NCBI GenBank assembly: GCA_003611805.1
Contig: RAYM01000039.1
Location: 1 to 64,000 of the forward strand
Direction of reading: 5' to 3'
Origin: a bacterium 1xD42-87
Lineage (GTDB): Bacteria; Bacillota; Clostridia; Lachnospirales; Lachnospiraceae
DNA: 64,000 nt
Shown here: in pieces, positions 1-8,164 of the stretch
Numbering within the stretch: position 1 is the first letter of the stretch
Layout of the letters: every line of letters starts with the position of its first letter
The notes under the pieces: generated by a model
Database searches by the model: none
The model's input: the letters and a program-made list of their open reading frames with translations, nothing else
What the model was told of the DNA's origin: nothing
Program-made: the position numbers and the translations under genes

Positions 1-1
1 A

Positions 2-433
2 GCGGGATATCATGCGCCCAGCGGGCACAACATGCAGACGTGGCGGTTTACGGTGCTTACCAGGCAGCCGGATATCGCGGAACTGAAAGAAGTGACGAGG
101 CAGGCGGCTGAGCGGAATAAGGTGTATTTTTACGGGTTTGAAAATCCGCAGGTAATCATCCTGATTTCAAATGACGGCAGGAATGCCGACGGCTGCCAGG
201 ATGCTTCCTGTGCGGCGGAGAATATCATGCTGGCGGCGGCATCATACGGAATAGGTTCTGTGTGGCTGAATCCATTGATGACGCTCAGGGCAGAGGAGCC
301 GGTCAAATCGCTGCTTGACAGATATGGGATACCTGCGGGACATACCGTCTGGGCAGCTGTTGCGCTGGGGTATCCGGTAAACGCGGGAGTGGCTCTGCAG
401 AAGAAGGAGAATGTGGTGTTTTTTGTGGAGTAA
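2..433 (+). CDS. Nitroreductase family protein, 3' part (5' end outside window)
   Basis: The reading frame is open from base 2, before the first internal ATG at 32, and begins with a typical nitroreductase FMN-contact motif (APSGHNMQTWRF), so the gene starts upstream of the window. Later hallmarks are the Cys-containing NDGRNADGCQDASCAAENIMLAA helix region shared by clostridial nitroreductases and the closing VALGYPV strand. Family members are FMN-dependent, NAD(P)H-oxidising cytosolic reductases of nitro or quinone compounds; the substrate here cannot be read. A second, complete nitroreductase lies at 12370-12963. The frame ends in TAA at 431-433. Confidence 0.85.
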   Translation, partial: AGYHAPSGHNMQTWRFTVLTRQPDIAELKEVTRQAAERNKVYFYGFENPQVIILISNDGRNADGCQDASCAAENIMLAAASYGIGSVWLNPLMTLRAEEPVKSLLDRYGIPAGHTVWAAVALGYPVNAGVALQKKENVVFFVE

Positions 434-508
434 GGGAAATATATCCATTCATTAAACGAAAGCAGACCTATGAGCCTCAATGAGAGTGCAAATCGGAGGA
501 ATGACTAA

Positions 509-1531
509 TTGATGAAAGATAGACCTTTGTTTGATAAAGTGAGCTTGGGGGTTGCGATTGTTTCTGCAATATTTGCGGGTCTTTCATTCTTTTCTCAAAT
601 AGGATTATTGGGAGGTAAATCTACAGACAGTCAAGCCGGTATAGAGGAATTGGCAGATACCATAGTTGCCGAAAATAGTATGACAAGTGAGGCGGTTACT
701 GTAAGTGATAACACCGTTATAGGGGAAGCCAATACTGTCAATGAAGATATTGCCATAGGGGAAAACAGTATTATCGCTGAAAATAACACCATCGGGAATA
801 ATACTATCATAGGTAACCATAATACAGTTCTCAATCAATATGATTTAGAAACAGATGAAGAACATGTTATGGGAGTAAATGAAATTCTTTCAAATTTATC
901 TTTAGGCATGAATGAAATATACGTTAAAGATATGCTTGGCACTCCAATGTATCAATTAGAACAGCATGGGTTAAATAACGAGTTTTATAAATTTGAAGAA
1001 AATATTATTATAAGATGCATTTTTAAGGAAGAGGAAGAGAAAGGCGTACTGGTTGGTTATATGGTAACCGCAAAGCGGGCGGATGCGTCCGTTGAATTTC
1101 CGGATCCGATGCATAAGGGTGAGACGCTTAAATTTGGATATAGTACAATTAGTTCCTCGGAATCTGATACATATAAGGGAGAGGTGACGGCTAACTTAGG
1201 AAATGGTGAAGCAAACAGTTATTATTGGCAGTGTTATCATTTAGTACAGGCAGAAGAAGCCAGCGGATTTATTGTTGCTATTTTGCCTTATGGTTTCTAT
1301 GAGGAAAACTCATATAAGTTAATGATGTTAGCTGGTGCTGATGAAAAAATGTCATCTGCGTATGCTGGAAACGATGTGGATTTGGACAGGGTGATTTCAG
1401 AATATAAGGAACAATTACATCCAAATACATATGGGATAATTGATATAAATTATAAAGAATATATTTATCCATGTGTAGATGAGGATGAGACATATTGGGC
1501 AGCTTGTGTAAAAGAATTGATGAAGGATTAA
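509..1531 (+). CDS. Membrane-anchored protein with short Asn/Ile-Gly repeat stretch, function unknown
   Basis: 340 residues. TTG at 509 lies 8 nt after the GGAGGA ribosome site (495-500); ATG at 512 is the alternative start. Residues about 10-35 form one hydrophobic segment. Residues about 65-110 contain repeated I-G-x-N-(T/S)-(I/V) units (for example IGENSIIAENNTIGNNTIIG), which resemble short beta-helix or hexapeptide-type turns, possibly a stalk. The C-terminal 220 residues are soluble and acidic and contain a segment (LSLGMNEIYVKDMLGTP) reminiscent of ETEC_3214-like proteins, but I am not sure of that assignment. Base composition is AT-richer than the neighbouring genes, which fits recent acquisition. 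No partner gene is apparent. Confidence 0.7.
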   Translation: MMKDRPLFDKVSLGVAIVSAIFAGLSFFSQIGLLGGKSTDSQAGIEELADTIVAENSMTSEAVTVSDNTVIGEANTVNEDIAIGENSIIAENNTIGNNTIIGNHNTVLNQYDLETDEEHVMGVNEILSNLSLGMNEIYVKDMLGTPMYQLEQHGLNNEFYKFEENIIIRCIFKEEEEKGVLVGYMVTAKRADASVEFPDPMHKGETLKFGYSTISSSESDTYKGEVTANLGNGEANSYYWQCYHLVQAEEASGFIVAILPYGFYEENSYKLMMLAGADEKMSSAYAGNDVDLDRVISEYKEQLHPNTYGIIDINYKEYIYPCVDEDETYWAACVKELMKD

Positions 1532-1713
1532 TGGGAATTCCAGGATGGAGGTTCTCTACTTCCAACACGCTGGAATAGAATCGTGCCCTGTGCAGGTCTG
1601 TTCCTGTTTTCTGTCTCTCGATTTCAAGATTATGCAAGAAATGACATACAAGAAAGACAAGGGAAATCGGTTTAGGAGAAGATGACAGGAAGACTGTATG
1701 GATAGAAAAATAA

Positions 1714-1980
1714 GTAACGATATTTCGCCAATACAGGCTGAATCTGTACGACTGTCACGAGCATGATACATTTGAGGAATACAAAACAGGACTGCGACAG
1801 GCATTCGAGATCGTCCGATATGCAAAGGATAGAGAAAAACTGCAGGAGCTTATGGAGGAGAACCGGGAAGTATACAGCAGGATAGACAGCGAAACCAGAG
1901 ACAAGCTGGAAGTAGTGGCAAATGTGAAGATATTTGAGGAATGCAGGGGAGGGAAGCGGGAGAGAAGAGGTATGAAATAA
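1714..1980 (+). pseudogene. Rpn family nuclease/putative transposase, C-terminal remnant
   Basis: The frame ending in TAA at 1978-1980 reads LNLYDCHEHDTFEEY, then a TGLRQAFEIVRYAKD helix, then a segment with DKLEVVANVKI. This is the C-terminal part of the Rpn/PD-(D/E)XK putative transposases common in Lachnospiraceae. The catalytic N-terminal half is missing: upstream the frame is closed at 1711-1713, and short matches in other frames around 1630-1680 suggest frameshifts. The protein also ends early, right after the conserved helix. Known members promote recA-independent recombination; this copy is dead. Confidence 0.6.
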
Positions 1981-2236
1981 CAGTAGAGGATGCAAGGGGG
2001 TATGCGGCGGGTATTGCTGTTGTGGAGATACGCCGTCGGGATGTTTATATACGGGTGACTATGATGCGGCTTGGGCTATTAAAGGCATTTTTATTGAGGG
2101 GTACTATGCCGCACATCGTTACGGAACAGCCCGGCAGCGCAGCCTTTTTTGTGATTGATTAAGGGCAGCTGACAAAACTGGGTGGCAGTCTGCCTTTGTA
2201 TGTGGTAGACTTGATTGAGAAGGAAGTGAGACAGGC
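1981..2236 (+). other. Decayed stretch without an intact gene
   Basis: Together with 1532-1713 this flanks the Rpn remnant. A 73-codon frame (1941-2162) runs through it but has no ribosome site and reads unlike a protein. In frame 2, from 2048 to about 2146, the sequence reads YTGDYDAAWAIKGIFIEGYY, which is protein-like, suggesting the eroded end of another gene. I see no promoter or RNA gene here. Confidence 0.3.
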
Positions 2237-2482
2237 ATGAGGGAAATGGAATTTAAGATGGAACGTCCGGGGCTTCTCAAAGAGGGCGACAGGGTTACAG
2301 TGACAGAGGGTGTTCTGCCAAGCAATTACTATTATACGATAGACCCGTCGCTTGCCATGTCGGGCAACTTTCCTTTCAGGGAGCGGATGCTGGAGCGGGA
2401 GGGCGTGGTGACGGAAGTCATCGAAAACGCCAGAGGTTTCTATGTGAAGGCAAAATTTGGAGAGAGTGAAAAGAACTTCTAA
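2237..2482 (+). CDS. Small hypothetical protein
   Basis: 81 residues from ATG at 2237, with an AAGGAAG ribosome site about 11-15 nt upstream. The sequence looks like a small beta-rich domain (KEGDRVTVTEGVLPSNYYYT, then VVTEVIENARGFYVKAKFGE), suggestive of an SH3-like or KOW-like barrel. No motif gives a function. The last codons and stop run into the first strand of a two-hairpin repeat (2464-2555), so the C-terminus may have been rewritten by that element. Confidence 0.55.
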   Translation: MREMEFKMERPGLLKEGDRVTVTEGVLPSNYYYTIDPSLAMSGNFPFRERMLEREGVVTEVIENARGFYVKAKFGESEKNF

Positions 2483-2555
2483 AACTCAGCAGCAGAGGCT
2501 GCTTCGTTAAGACGTTCTATGTTTCGCTCAAGAGAATGCCCGAAAAGCGGCATTC
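2464..2555 (+). repeat. Two-hairpin intergenic element, copy A
   Basis: Outer stem GAGTGAAA (2464-2471) with TTTCGCTC (2522-2529, one G-U pair); inner stem AGAAC/GTTCT (2472-2476/2514-2518); apical stem AGCAGC/GCTGCT (2488-2493/2498-2503). After a 1-nt linker comes a second hairpin built on GAATGCC/GGCATTC (2534-2540/2549-2555). It shares this architecture with copies at 33579-33674 and 55762-55850 and ends 41 nt before the ridA start codon. Confidence 0.7.
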
Positions 2556-2596
2556 ACCGCAGAGAGTGTAAGATAATATAGAAAGGAGAAGATATT

Positions 2597-2974
2597 ATGT
2601 TAACTAAAGTATCGACAGACAAAGCGCCGGCGGCGATCGGACCTTATTCTCAGGGAATCATTGCGGGGGACTTTCTCTTCGCATCTGGGCAGATTCCTAT
2701 TGATCCTGCTACTGGAGAGATCAAAGGCAATGATGTGACCGAGCAGGCGGAACAGGCAATGAAAAACGTGGGCGCGATCCTTGCTGAGGCTGGTACGGAC
2801 TACACAAAGGTGGTGAAGACGACCTGTTTTCTGGCGGAGATGGCGGACTTTGCGGCGTTTAACGCGGTGTACGAAAAGTATTTTACAGAGAAGCCGGCGA
2901 GAAGCTGTGTTGCGGTGAAGCAGCTTCCGAAGGATGTACTCTGCGAGGTGGAAGTTCTGGCGTACTTAAAGTAA
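2597..2974 (+). CDS. ridA: RidA family reactive imine/enamine deaminase
   Basis: 125 residues, the usual size. ATG at 2597 follows AAGGAGA. RidA proteins are small cytosolic trimers that hydrolyse reactive 2-aminoacrylate and other enamines/imines released by PLP enzymes such as threonine/serine dehydratase. The active-site arginine is R102 in the PARSCVAV motif and the conserved C-terminal glutamate is E117 (CEVEV), at the expected spacing. GPYSQG near residue 16 is the family N-terminal motif. A structured element (2464-2555) lies just upstream and the kinase-like gene at 3001 follows after 26 nt, so the two are probably cotranscribed. Confidence 0.95.
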   Translation: MLTKVSTDKAPAAIGPYSQGIIAGDFLFASGQIPIDPATGEIKGNDVTEQAEQAMKNVGAILAEAGTDYTKVVKTTCFLAEMADFAAFNAVYEKYFTEKPARSCVAVKQLPKDVLCEVEVLAYLK

Positions 2975-3000
2975 GGAAAACAGGGAGAAGGTTTAATTAA

Positions 3001-3501
3001 GTGATGAACGAAAAAAATATCATACTGATCGGTATGCCGGGCGTAGGGAAAAGCACGGTAGGCGTAGTGCTGGCAAAGAGGCTCGGGTATTCGTTTGTGG
3101 ACGCGGATCTGGTGATCCAGAGTTGGGAGGGAAAGCTTCTGCACGAGATCATAGAAGAACGCGGCGTGGAAGGTTTCTGGATGTTGGAGGAGGCTGTGGG
3201 AGAATCCATGGACGTGAGGCGGACGGTGATTGCAACCGGAGGCAGCGCGGTTTATGGGGAGAATGCCATGGCGCATTATAAGCAGATCGGCACGGTGGTC
3301 TATCTTTCCCTGCCTCTGGAGGGAATTAGAGAGCGGCTTGGCGACCTCACGGAGCGGGGGGTGACATTGAGGGACGGGCAGGATCTGGACGGGCTGTACG
3401 TGGAGCGGCAGCCGCTTTATGAGAGGTATGCGGACGTTACGGTGGACTGTGAAGGGCTGTCAATCCGTGAGATCGTAGAGCAGATTGCAGCCGGTTTCTG
3501 A
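3001..3501 (+). CDS. Shikimate kinase-like P-loop kinase
   Basis: 166 residues. GTG at 3001 sits 9 nt after GGGAGAAGG; ATG at 3004 is the alternative. The fold is that of shikimate kinase: Walker A GMPGVGKST (11-19), the DAD metal/substrate motif (34-36), the TGGS turn (79-82), a lid-like RGVTLRDG segment and a closing ERQPLYERYAD motif. Classical shikimate kinases bind the substrate carboxylate with arginine in an F-R-x-x-E motif; here that site reads GFWMLEE with no arginine, and the lid lacks RPLL. It may therefore phosphorylate something else, or be a divergent AroK. No other aromatic pathway genes are nearby. Confidence 0.75.
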   Translation: MMNEKNIILIGMPGVGKSTVGVVLAKRLGYSFVDADLVIQSWEGKLLHEIIEERGVEGFWMLEEAVGESMDVRRTVIATGGSAVYGENAMAHYKQIGTVVYLSLPLEGIRERLGDLTERGVTLRDGQDLDGLYVERQPLYERYADVTVDCEGLSIREIVEQIAAGF

Positions 3502-3548
3502 CGGGCAGGAAACTGCGAAGATATAAGAATACAGAAAGAAAACGAAAT

Positions 3549-3587
3549 GGGAACGTATCCGGGTCAAAAGTGGGAGCGTTCCCTTTT
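3549..3587 (+). terminator. Probable intrinsic terminator after the kinase-like gene
   Basis: GGGAACG (3549-3555) pairs with CGTTCCC (3577-3583) and is followed by TTTT. The loop is rather long (21 nt). Confidence 0.55.
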
Positions 3588-3751
3588 GCGCTGTATATAG
3601 AGAAGAAAATAAAATTTTTGATTTTGCATAATCTTTTCCAAATGACAGAAACTAGAATAACGAATCAGTCATTTCTGATATTTAATATTCGCTGTACTGG
3701 CAGCAAAAAGATTTTGATGCCGGTTTGAAAAAGGTATCGGAAGGTCTGGAT

Positions 3752-4123
3752 ATGGAGGAAAAGATAATGGATTATGTCAATGCATTTTGGGTGGGGGGAC
3801 TGATCTGTGCGCTGGTGCAGGTTCTTCTGGAAAAGACGAAGCTTTTGCCGGGGCGTGTCATGGTGCTTTTAGTCTGTGTGGGAGCAGTGATCAGCTTTGT
3901 CGGATGGTACGAGCCTTTTATGGAATTTGCGGGGGCAGGGGCCAGCGTGCCGCTTCTCGGTTATGGCAATATTTTGATGAAGGGCGTGAAGGAAGCCGTG
4001 GACGAGAGTGGTTTCATCGGTCTGTTTCAGGGCGGATTTAAGACGGGCGCGGTAGGATGCGCGGCGGCGCTTGTGTTTGGGTATATTGCCAGCCTTATCT
4101 TTAAACCGAAGCCCAAAAAATAA
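3752..4123 (+). CDS. spoVAE: Stage V sporulation protein AE (SpoVAE)
   Basis: ATG at 3752 is preferred because GGAAGG lies 7 nt upstream; a TTG at 3725 extends the frame without a ribosome site. About 123 residues with three to four hydrophobic segments and family motifs EFAGAGASVPLLGYGN, KGVKEAVDESG and a C-terminal IFKPKPKK. SpoVA proteins form the inner-membrane channel that moves dipicolinic acid into forespores and out during germination; AE is a small integral subunit, normally encoded with spoVAC and spoVAD. Here it stands alone. A GCATA box at about 3627 could be the -35 of a forespore sigma promoter, but this is only a suggestion. Confidence 0.92.
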   Translation: MEEKIMDYVNAFWVGGLICALVQVLLEKTKLLPGRVMVLLVCVGAVISFVGWYEPFMEFAGAGASVPLLGYGNILMKGVKEAVDESGFIGLFQGGFKTGAVGCAAALVFGYIASLIFKPKPKK

Positions 4124-4237
4124 AAATTTGCAAAATGTTGAAGACAAGGCGGGGGCAGCCTCGTTTAAATATATAGAAGCATATAGAAGCGCGGATTTGC
4201 GAGTATCAAAACCGCGGGGAGAAAGGAGGCAGATACC

Positions 4238-4831
4238 ATCAACAGGGAAGAACAATTGTCAGCGCTGATTGATTCTTACCAGCATCTTGTTTTTTCGATA
4301 TGTTATAAAATGACGTCGGATTATTTTGCCTCCGAGGATCTGGCGCAGGAAACGTTTTTATCGGTCTACAGGCATCTGGGAGAGTTTGACGGAAGATACG
4401 AGAAGGCGTGGGTCTGCCGGATTGCCACAAACAAATGTCTGGACTATCTGCAGAGTGCGGGACGGCGCAGCATCCCCACGGCGGATCTAGGATTTGAAAG
4501 CGCACGGGCGCCGGATGGTGGAATGTTTTCCGGCAGGAGCGCGGAAGCGGTTTCTGGCATAAACGCAGGAGCCGCAGGGGGACATGAGGCGGCAGTGCAG
4601 CAGACGCCGGAGAGCATCTGCCTGGAGAAGGAGGTTCGGGAGACACTGCTTGCCAGATGTTTGTCCTTAAAGCCGCCCTACGATGAAATCGCCAAGGCTT
4701 ATTATTATGACGAGTTGGACGCGGGTGAAATCGCAAGGCGGCGGGGCGCTAAGAAAAAGACCATACAGACGCAGATTTACAGGGCAAGACATTTGCTGCG
4801 CAGGATGTATGAAAAGGAGAAGGGCGCATGA
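4238..4831 (+). CDS. Sigma-70 family RNA polymerase sigma factor, ECF type, apparent ATC start
   Basis: About 197 residues. Region 2 is clear (DLAQETFLSVYRHL, then AWVCRIATNKCLDYL) and region 4 follows (ARRRGAKKKTIQTQIYRARH), separated by a longer, low-complexity linker than usual. A perfect AAGGAGG (4223-4229) lies 8 nt before ATC at 4238, giving an N-terminus (NREEQLSALIDSYQHL) that matches the family. The first conventional start, TTG at 4256, is 26 nt from that site and would delete the first helix. The gene overlaps the next one by ATGA (4828-4831), so the product is probably translationally coupled to its membrane anti-sigma partner. Confidence 0.85.
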   Translation: MNREEQLSALIDSYQHLVFSICYKMTSDYFASEDLAQETFLSVYRHLGEFDGRYEKAWVCRIATNKCLDYLQSAGRRSIPTADLGFESARAPDGGMFSGRSAEAVSGINAGAAGGHEAAVQQTPESICLEKEVRETLLARCLSLKPPYDEIAKAYYYDELDAGEIARRRGAKKKTIQTQIYRARHLLRRMYEKEKGA

Positions 4832-5325
4832 TACATAATATGATGGAAGAGAGAAAAAAACTGAATAGAAGTGACGTTTCCCTCCCGGCTCCTTTGACTG
4901 AGGAAGAACTGGCGCGGCTGATTGAGACGGTTGAGGAGCGGGAGATTCTGCACGCACCGGGACATTTGAGGGCAAATATATTTTCGCAGATACAGGAAGG
5001 AAAACGGAGGGAAAGGCGGCGCGCGCTTTTTTCTTACCGTGCTCAAGTGCTGGTAGGTATGGCGGCGGCTCTGGCGGTGCTGTTCCTTGTGCCGGTGGAC
5101 GGCGTGGGGGCGCCGCAGATACCGCAGTTCGGTATTCCGGGAGCGTTGTATGAGGAAGAGACGGAGGGTGCGGACGAATGGGAGCGGGACACCCTTGAGA
5201 GACGGCGGGATATCGAGGAGACATGGAAACGGTATCGGAACGGGCAGGAGAGAGCGTACGCGAGAAAGAAGTATTTCAGAAACATTTCGGAAAAGTTTAC
5301 AAATTATAGAATTTGGGAGGATTGA
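4828..5325 (+). CDS. Single-pass membrane protein, probable anti-sigma factor
   Basis: 165 residues. Overlaps the sigma gene stop by 4 nt. The N-terminal 70 residues are soluble and contain a helical LTEEELARLIETVEEREIL segment followed by HLRANIFSQI, as in clostridial anti-sigma proteins; one membrane span lies at 72-90 (AQVLVGMAAALAVLFLV), and a charged C-terminal region of about 75 residues follows. No HxxxCxxC zinc site is visible. Function as the regulator of the adjacent sigma factor is inferred from coupling and topology, not from a diagnostic motif. Confidence 0.7.
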   Translation: MIHNMMEERKKLNRSDVSLPAPLTEEELARLIETVEEREILHAPGHLRANIFSQIQEGKRRERRRALFSYRAQVLVGMAAALAVLFLVPVDGVGAPQIPQFGIPGALYEEETEGADEWERDTLERRRDIEETWKRYRNGQERAYARKKYFRNISEKFTNYRIWED

Positions 5326-5329
5326 TGAT

Positions 5330-6136
5330 ATGAAAAAGCAGAAAAACAAATTTTTACTGTTTGTATTTTCCCTCTGTCCGGGGGCGGGACATATGTATAT
5401 GGGACTAATGAAGATGGGGCTGAGCTTTATGCTTGGTTTTATGGGGCTGGTTGCGGTGGTTGGAATTACCGAAATCGCCGTGCTGTCGGTATTTCCCGTC
5501 ACGCTCTACATATACGCTTTCTTCCATGCCAACAATATCGGCGGGATGGATGCGGCGCAGTTTGCGGCTTTGGAGGACGAATACCTCTTCGGGATCGGCG
5601 AGTGGGATACCAGCCGTTTTAAGCTGAATATGAACAAGAGAAACCGAAATATTGCAGCGGTGGTCTGCATTGTGATTGGCATCTGTATGCTGTGGGATTC
5701 GGCCTTCGGTATGGTGAGAAGTTACGTGGGCTGGGATAATCCGATTATGAGGGAGATTTATTACTTTACGAGAAATGAGCTGCCGAGGATTATCATAGCC
5801 GTAGCGATTATCTGGTTCGGTGTGTCGCTGCTTCGCGGAAAGAAGTTTGAATCTGCGGAAGTTGACAGACGGGTTGAGGCGGACGTTGACAGAAAGCCGG
5901 CGACACTGCCCGGAGAGAGTGTAGGAGAGCGGAAGGCCGATGCGGAGAACGCGGACGGGCAAAGTGCAGACGTGGAGATTATGGGAGAGCAGAAGCCGGC
6001 TGCGGAAGCGTCGAAAGCGGATATGAAAATTGCGGAAGAGCAGAAAGCGTATGGTCAGAATGCAGAAGTGCACAATGTAGAAAGTCAGAGCGATGATGCG
6101 GGGAAAGCGGATAAAAATGAGCAGGGGGGGGAGTAG
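5330..6136 (+). CDS. Polytopic membrane protein with TM2-like N-terminus and Ala/Glu-rich tail
   Basis: 268 residues from ATG at 5330, 9 nt after GGGAGG (5315-5320); the in-frame region upstream overlaps the preceding gene and is not used. The N-terminus (LCPGAGHMYMGLMKMG) resembles TM2-type helical hairpins; about four membrane spans follow, up to residue 180. The last 90 residues are hydrophilic and made of irregular AEN/AEEQK/ADM-type repeats. It is the third gene of the sigma operon, followed 4 nt later by another membrane protein, so both are likely under the same control and may act in the envelope. Confidence 0.7.
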   Translation: MKKQKNKFLLFVFSLCPGAGHMYMGLMKMGLSFMLGFMGLVAVVGITEIAVLSVFPVTLYIYAFFHANNIGGMDAAQFAALEDEYLFGIGEWDTSRFKLNMNKRNRNIAAVVCIVIGICMLWDSAFGMVRSYVGWDNPIMREIYYFTRNELPRIIIAVAIIWFGVSLLRGKKFESAEVDRRVEADVDRKPATLPGESVGERKADAENADGQSADVEIMGEQKPAAEASKADMKIAEEQKAYGQNAEVHNVESQSDDAGKADKNEQGGE

Positions 6137-6140
6137 ACAC

Positions 6141-6488
6141 ATGGCTATTCAGGAAAAAGACATGTACAGGGAGGAATCCGGGACTTTGCGGCCCCGTCGG
6201 GTCGGTTCCGTAACCTTTGGGCTGACACTTGTTTTGTTTGGCGTGCTGTTTCTCATACATATCGTGGTTCCGACGCTGCATTATGAAATGATCTTTCAGT
6301 TCTGGCCGGTGGTTTTTGTCTTGCTGGGCGTGGAGATTCTGGTGGAAAACCATAAGAGCAGCGCGGAGCAATGTAGGTTCGTGTATGATTTTCCGGCGAT
6401 TCTGATGATGGTAGTGATGCTCCTGTTTGCCATGGTGATGGCGGCGGCGGAGTTTTCCCTCCATTATTATCAGAGGGGCTGGTGGTAG
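6141..6488 (+). CDS. Small membrane protein, LiaI/LiaF N-terminal-like
   Basis: 115 residues. ATG at 6141 follows the GGGGGGGAG stretch (6124-6132) by about 8 nt. Three hydrophobic segments: TFGLTLVLFGVLFLIHIVV, MIFQFWPVVFVLLGVEIL and ILMMVVMLLFAMVMAAA. The second carries the FWPV-x4-LLG-x-E-IL pattern common to DUF5668/LiaI-type domains associated with envelope stress operons. Last gene of the sigma cluster. Confidence 0.7.
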   Translation: MAIQEKDMYREESGTLRPRRVGSVTFGLTLVLFGVLFLIHIVVPTLHYEMIFQFWPVVFVLLGVEILVENHKSSAEQCRFVYDFPAILMMVVMLLFAMVMAAAEFSLHYYQRGWW

Positions 6489-6491
6489 GAT

Positions 6492-6995
6492 TTACGTCTC
6501 ATCGTAGTCGAGCTGTCGCTTTGTTAAAAATTGTCTGACGGCGTTGTCCCAGAGCGCATCCGGCGTCTTATCCATGAGAAAGGTGTGGAAGGCGGTGCCG
6601 GTGATGAGCGTGAGGGCGGCGCCGTCATATTTTATGTTGAGTACAAAAGCCTTCACCTGATCCGGAGTGACGGCAGTGTCGCCTTTTTCCAGAAGGGACG
6701 CCGTATATTCGGGAATCAGATGCAGCACGAATTGAAAAGCGGCGGGTGTGCGTTTCCCTTTGATCAGATCAAAACAGACGGACCGGATTTTCTTCCACTG
6801 TGTAAATTCGTAGGGTCTGGTTTCTCCGTCCGCCCATTCTTCGGAAGTGTAAAACGCCCTGTTTTCGCGTCCGTCTATGGTGAAGGTATTGTAGGTGCTG
6901 ATGGAAGCCTGCTCCAGCAAAAAGGAGTCGAAGGCGTCCCCGGCAAGAAACTGGTTCATAAACTGTTTGATGTTTTTTATCTGCAATGAAATCAT
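6492..6995 (-). CDS. DUF5721-like conserved protein
   Basis: 167 residues, convergent with the sigma operon with only 3 nt between stop codons. The sequence (IKQFMNQFLAGDAFDSFLLE, ISTYNTFTIDGREN, WKKIRSVCFDLIKGKRTP) matches what I remember of a Lachnospiraceae family of unknown function, DUF5721. It is soluble, with no signal peptide. Ile/Thr/Asp-rich strands and an FxIDG motif suggest an alpha/beta fold. No function is known to me. Confidence 0.75.
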   Translation of the reverse strand: MISLQIKNIKQFMNQFLAGDAFDSFLLEQASISTYNTFTIDGRENRAFYTSEEWADGETRPYEFTQWKKIRSVCFDLIKGKRTPAAFQFVLHLIPEYTASLLEKGDTAVTPDQVKAFVLNIKYDGAALTLITGTAFHTFLMDKTPDALWDNAVRQFLTKRQLDYDET

Positions 6996-7221
6996 GTGCA
7001 GCCTTTCTGTTTTATTATTCTGCTTATTTTTGTGGTTATCTGGATTTAATCATCTTCTGGCATGGATTGGAATATATCTGTCGATCATCCTTCCACCGCC
7101 TTTTAATTGATATGATTATTAATTGGTATAATAATTATAGCGGCTTTGCGGAAAAGTGTAAAGTCTATTCCATTTAGTTGTGGGGTGCTGGGGTGTTCGG
7201 ATTTTCTGTCATATTTCAGAT

Positions 7222-7250
7222 TTGCAAAATTGGGTATTCTATGATAGTAT
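7222..7250 (+). promoter_or_regulatory. Sigma-A type promoter for the DegV gene
   Basis: TTGCAA (7222-7227), 17-nt spacer, TAGTAT (7245-7250), 41 nt before the start codon at 7292. The rest of 6996-7221 is AT-rich and holds nothing I recognise. Confidence 0.5.
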
Positions 7251-7291
7251 AAGTAGTAATAAATACTATGTGAGATGGTTGCGGAGGCTTT

Positions 7292-8128
7292 ATGAGTTAT
7301 AAGATTGTTGTGGACAGCTGCTGTGAGCTGCCCGAAAACTATAAAAACGACAGCAGATTTGAGATCGTTCCGCTGGGACTGGAAGTGGGCGACTATATCA
7401 TTCAGGACGACGCGAATTTTAATCAGAGAGAGTTTTTGCAGAAAGTGGCGGCTTACCCATTGTGCCCGAAATCGTCCTGTCCTTCCCCGGAAAGGTTTCG
7501 GGAGGCGTACCATGACGGAGCGGACGAAGTTTATGCGGTGACTCTTTCCTCCCACTTGAGCGGCAGCTACAACAGCGCGGAGCTGGGTAAGAGTCTTTAC
7601 GCAGAGAAGTACGGCGATAAGAAAATTCATGTGGTGGACTCTGAGTCCGCAAGCTGCGGGGAGACTCAGCTGGTGGAAAAGATCATCGCCTGCAAGGAGG
7701 CAGGGCTCGGCTTCGAGGAGACGGTGAAGGCGGTTGAAACTTTTAAGCGGAAGATGCGCACTTATTTTGTACTGGATAACCTGGAAACCCTGAGAAAGAA
7801 CGGTCGTTTAAGCAGTGTGAAAGCGCTGGTGGCGTCCACACTGAATATCAAGCCTGTGATGGTTGGAAACCTTGGCGTGATCGAGCAGAAGGGACAGGCA
7901 ATCGGCATCAACAAGGCGCTCGCCAAGATGGCGGATTGTATCGTGGGAGATGTGGAAAATCCGGAGGAGAGAACGCTGATGATCACGCACTGCAACTGTC
8001 CGGAGCGGGCAGCGTTTATGCGGGGGCTGATGGAGAAGAGGGCTTCTTACAGAAGTGTCCTGATCATGGATACCGCCGGGGTCAGCAGCATGTATGCCAA
8101 CGACGGCGGAGTGATTGTGACGCTCTGA
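7292..8128 (+). CDS. DegV family fatty acid-binding protein
   Basis: 278 residues. ATG at 7292 follows GGAGG. DegV proteins bind fatty acids (FakB-type, delivering acyl chains to the FakA kinase) in two alpha/beta subdomains. Family signatures present: IVVDSCCELP at the start, the SSHLSGSYNSA lipid-headgroup loop near residue 88, the LDNLETLRKNGRLS motif around 160, and the IKPVM strand. Monocistronic; the flanking genes face it or run the other way. Which FakA it serves is not visible here. Confidence 0.9.
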   Translation: MSYKIVVDSCCELPENYKNDSRFEIVPLGLEVGDYIIQDDANFNQREFLQKVAAYPLCPKSSCPSPERFREAYHDGADEVYAVTLSSHLSGSYNSAELGKSLYAEKYGDKKIHVVDSESASCGETQLVEKIIACKEAGLGFEETVKAVETFKRKMRTYFVLDNLETLRKNGRLSSVKALVASTLNIKPVMVGNLGVIEQKGQAIGINKALAKMADCIVGDVENPEERTLMITHCNCPERAAFMRGLMEKRASYRSVLIMDTAGVSSMYANDGGVIVTL

Positions 8129-8164
8129 AACAGGCATTCTCCTGTCTGGCGGTGACGGAACATG

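Noticed and set aside
1941-2162. 73-codon plus-strand frame as a gene
   Set aside because: No ribosome site, unlikely composition, and a more protein-like reading in another frame; treated as decayed DNA.
5087-5329. Upstream extension of the membrane protein frame
   Set aside because: Overlaps the anti-sigma gene, Arg-rich shadow translation; the start at 5330 has a good ribosome site.
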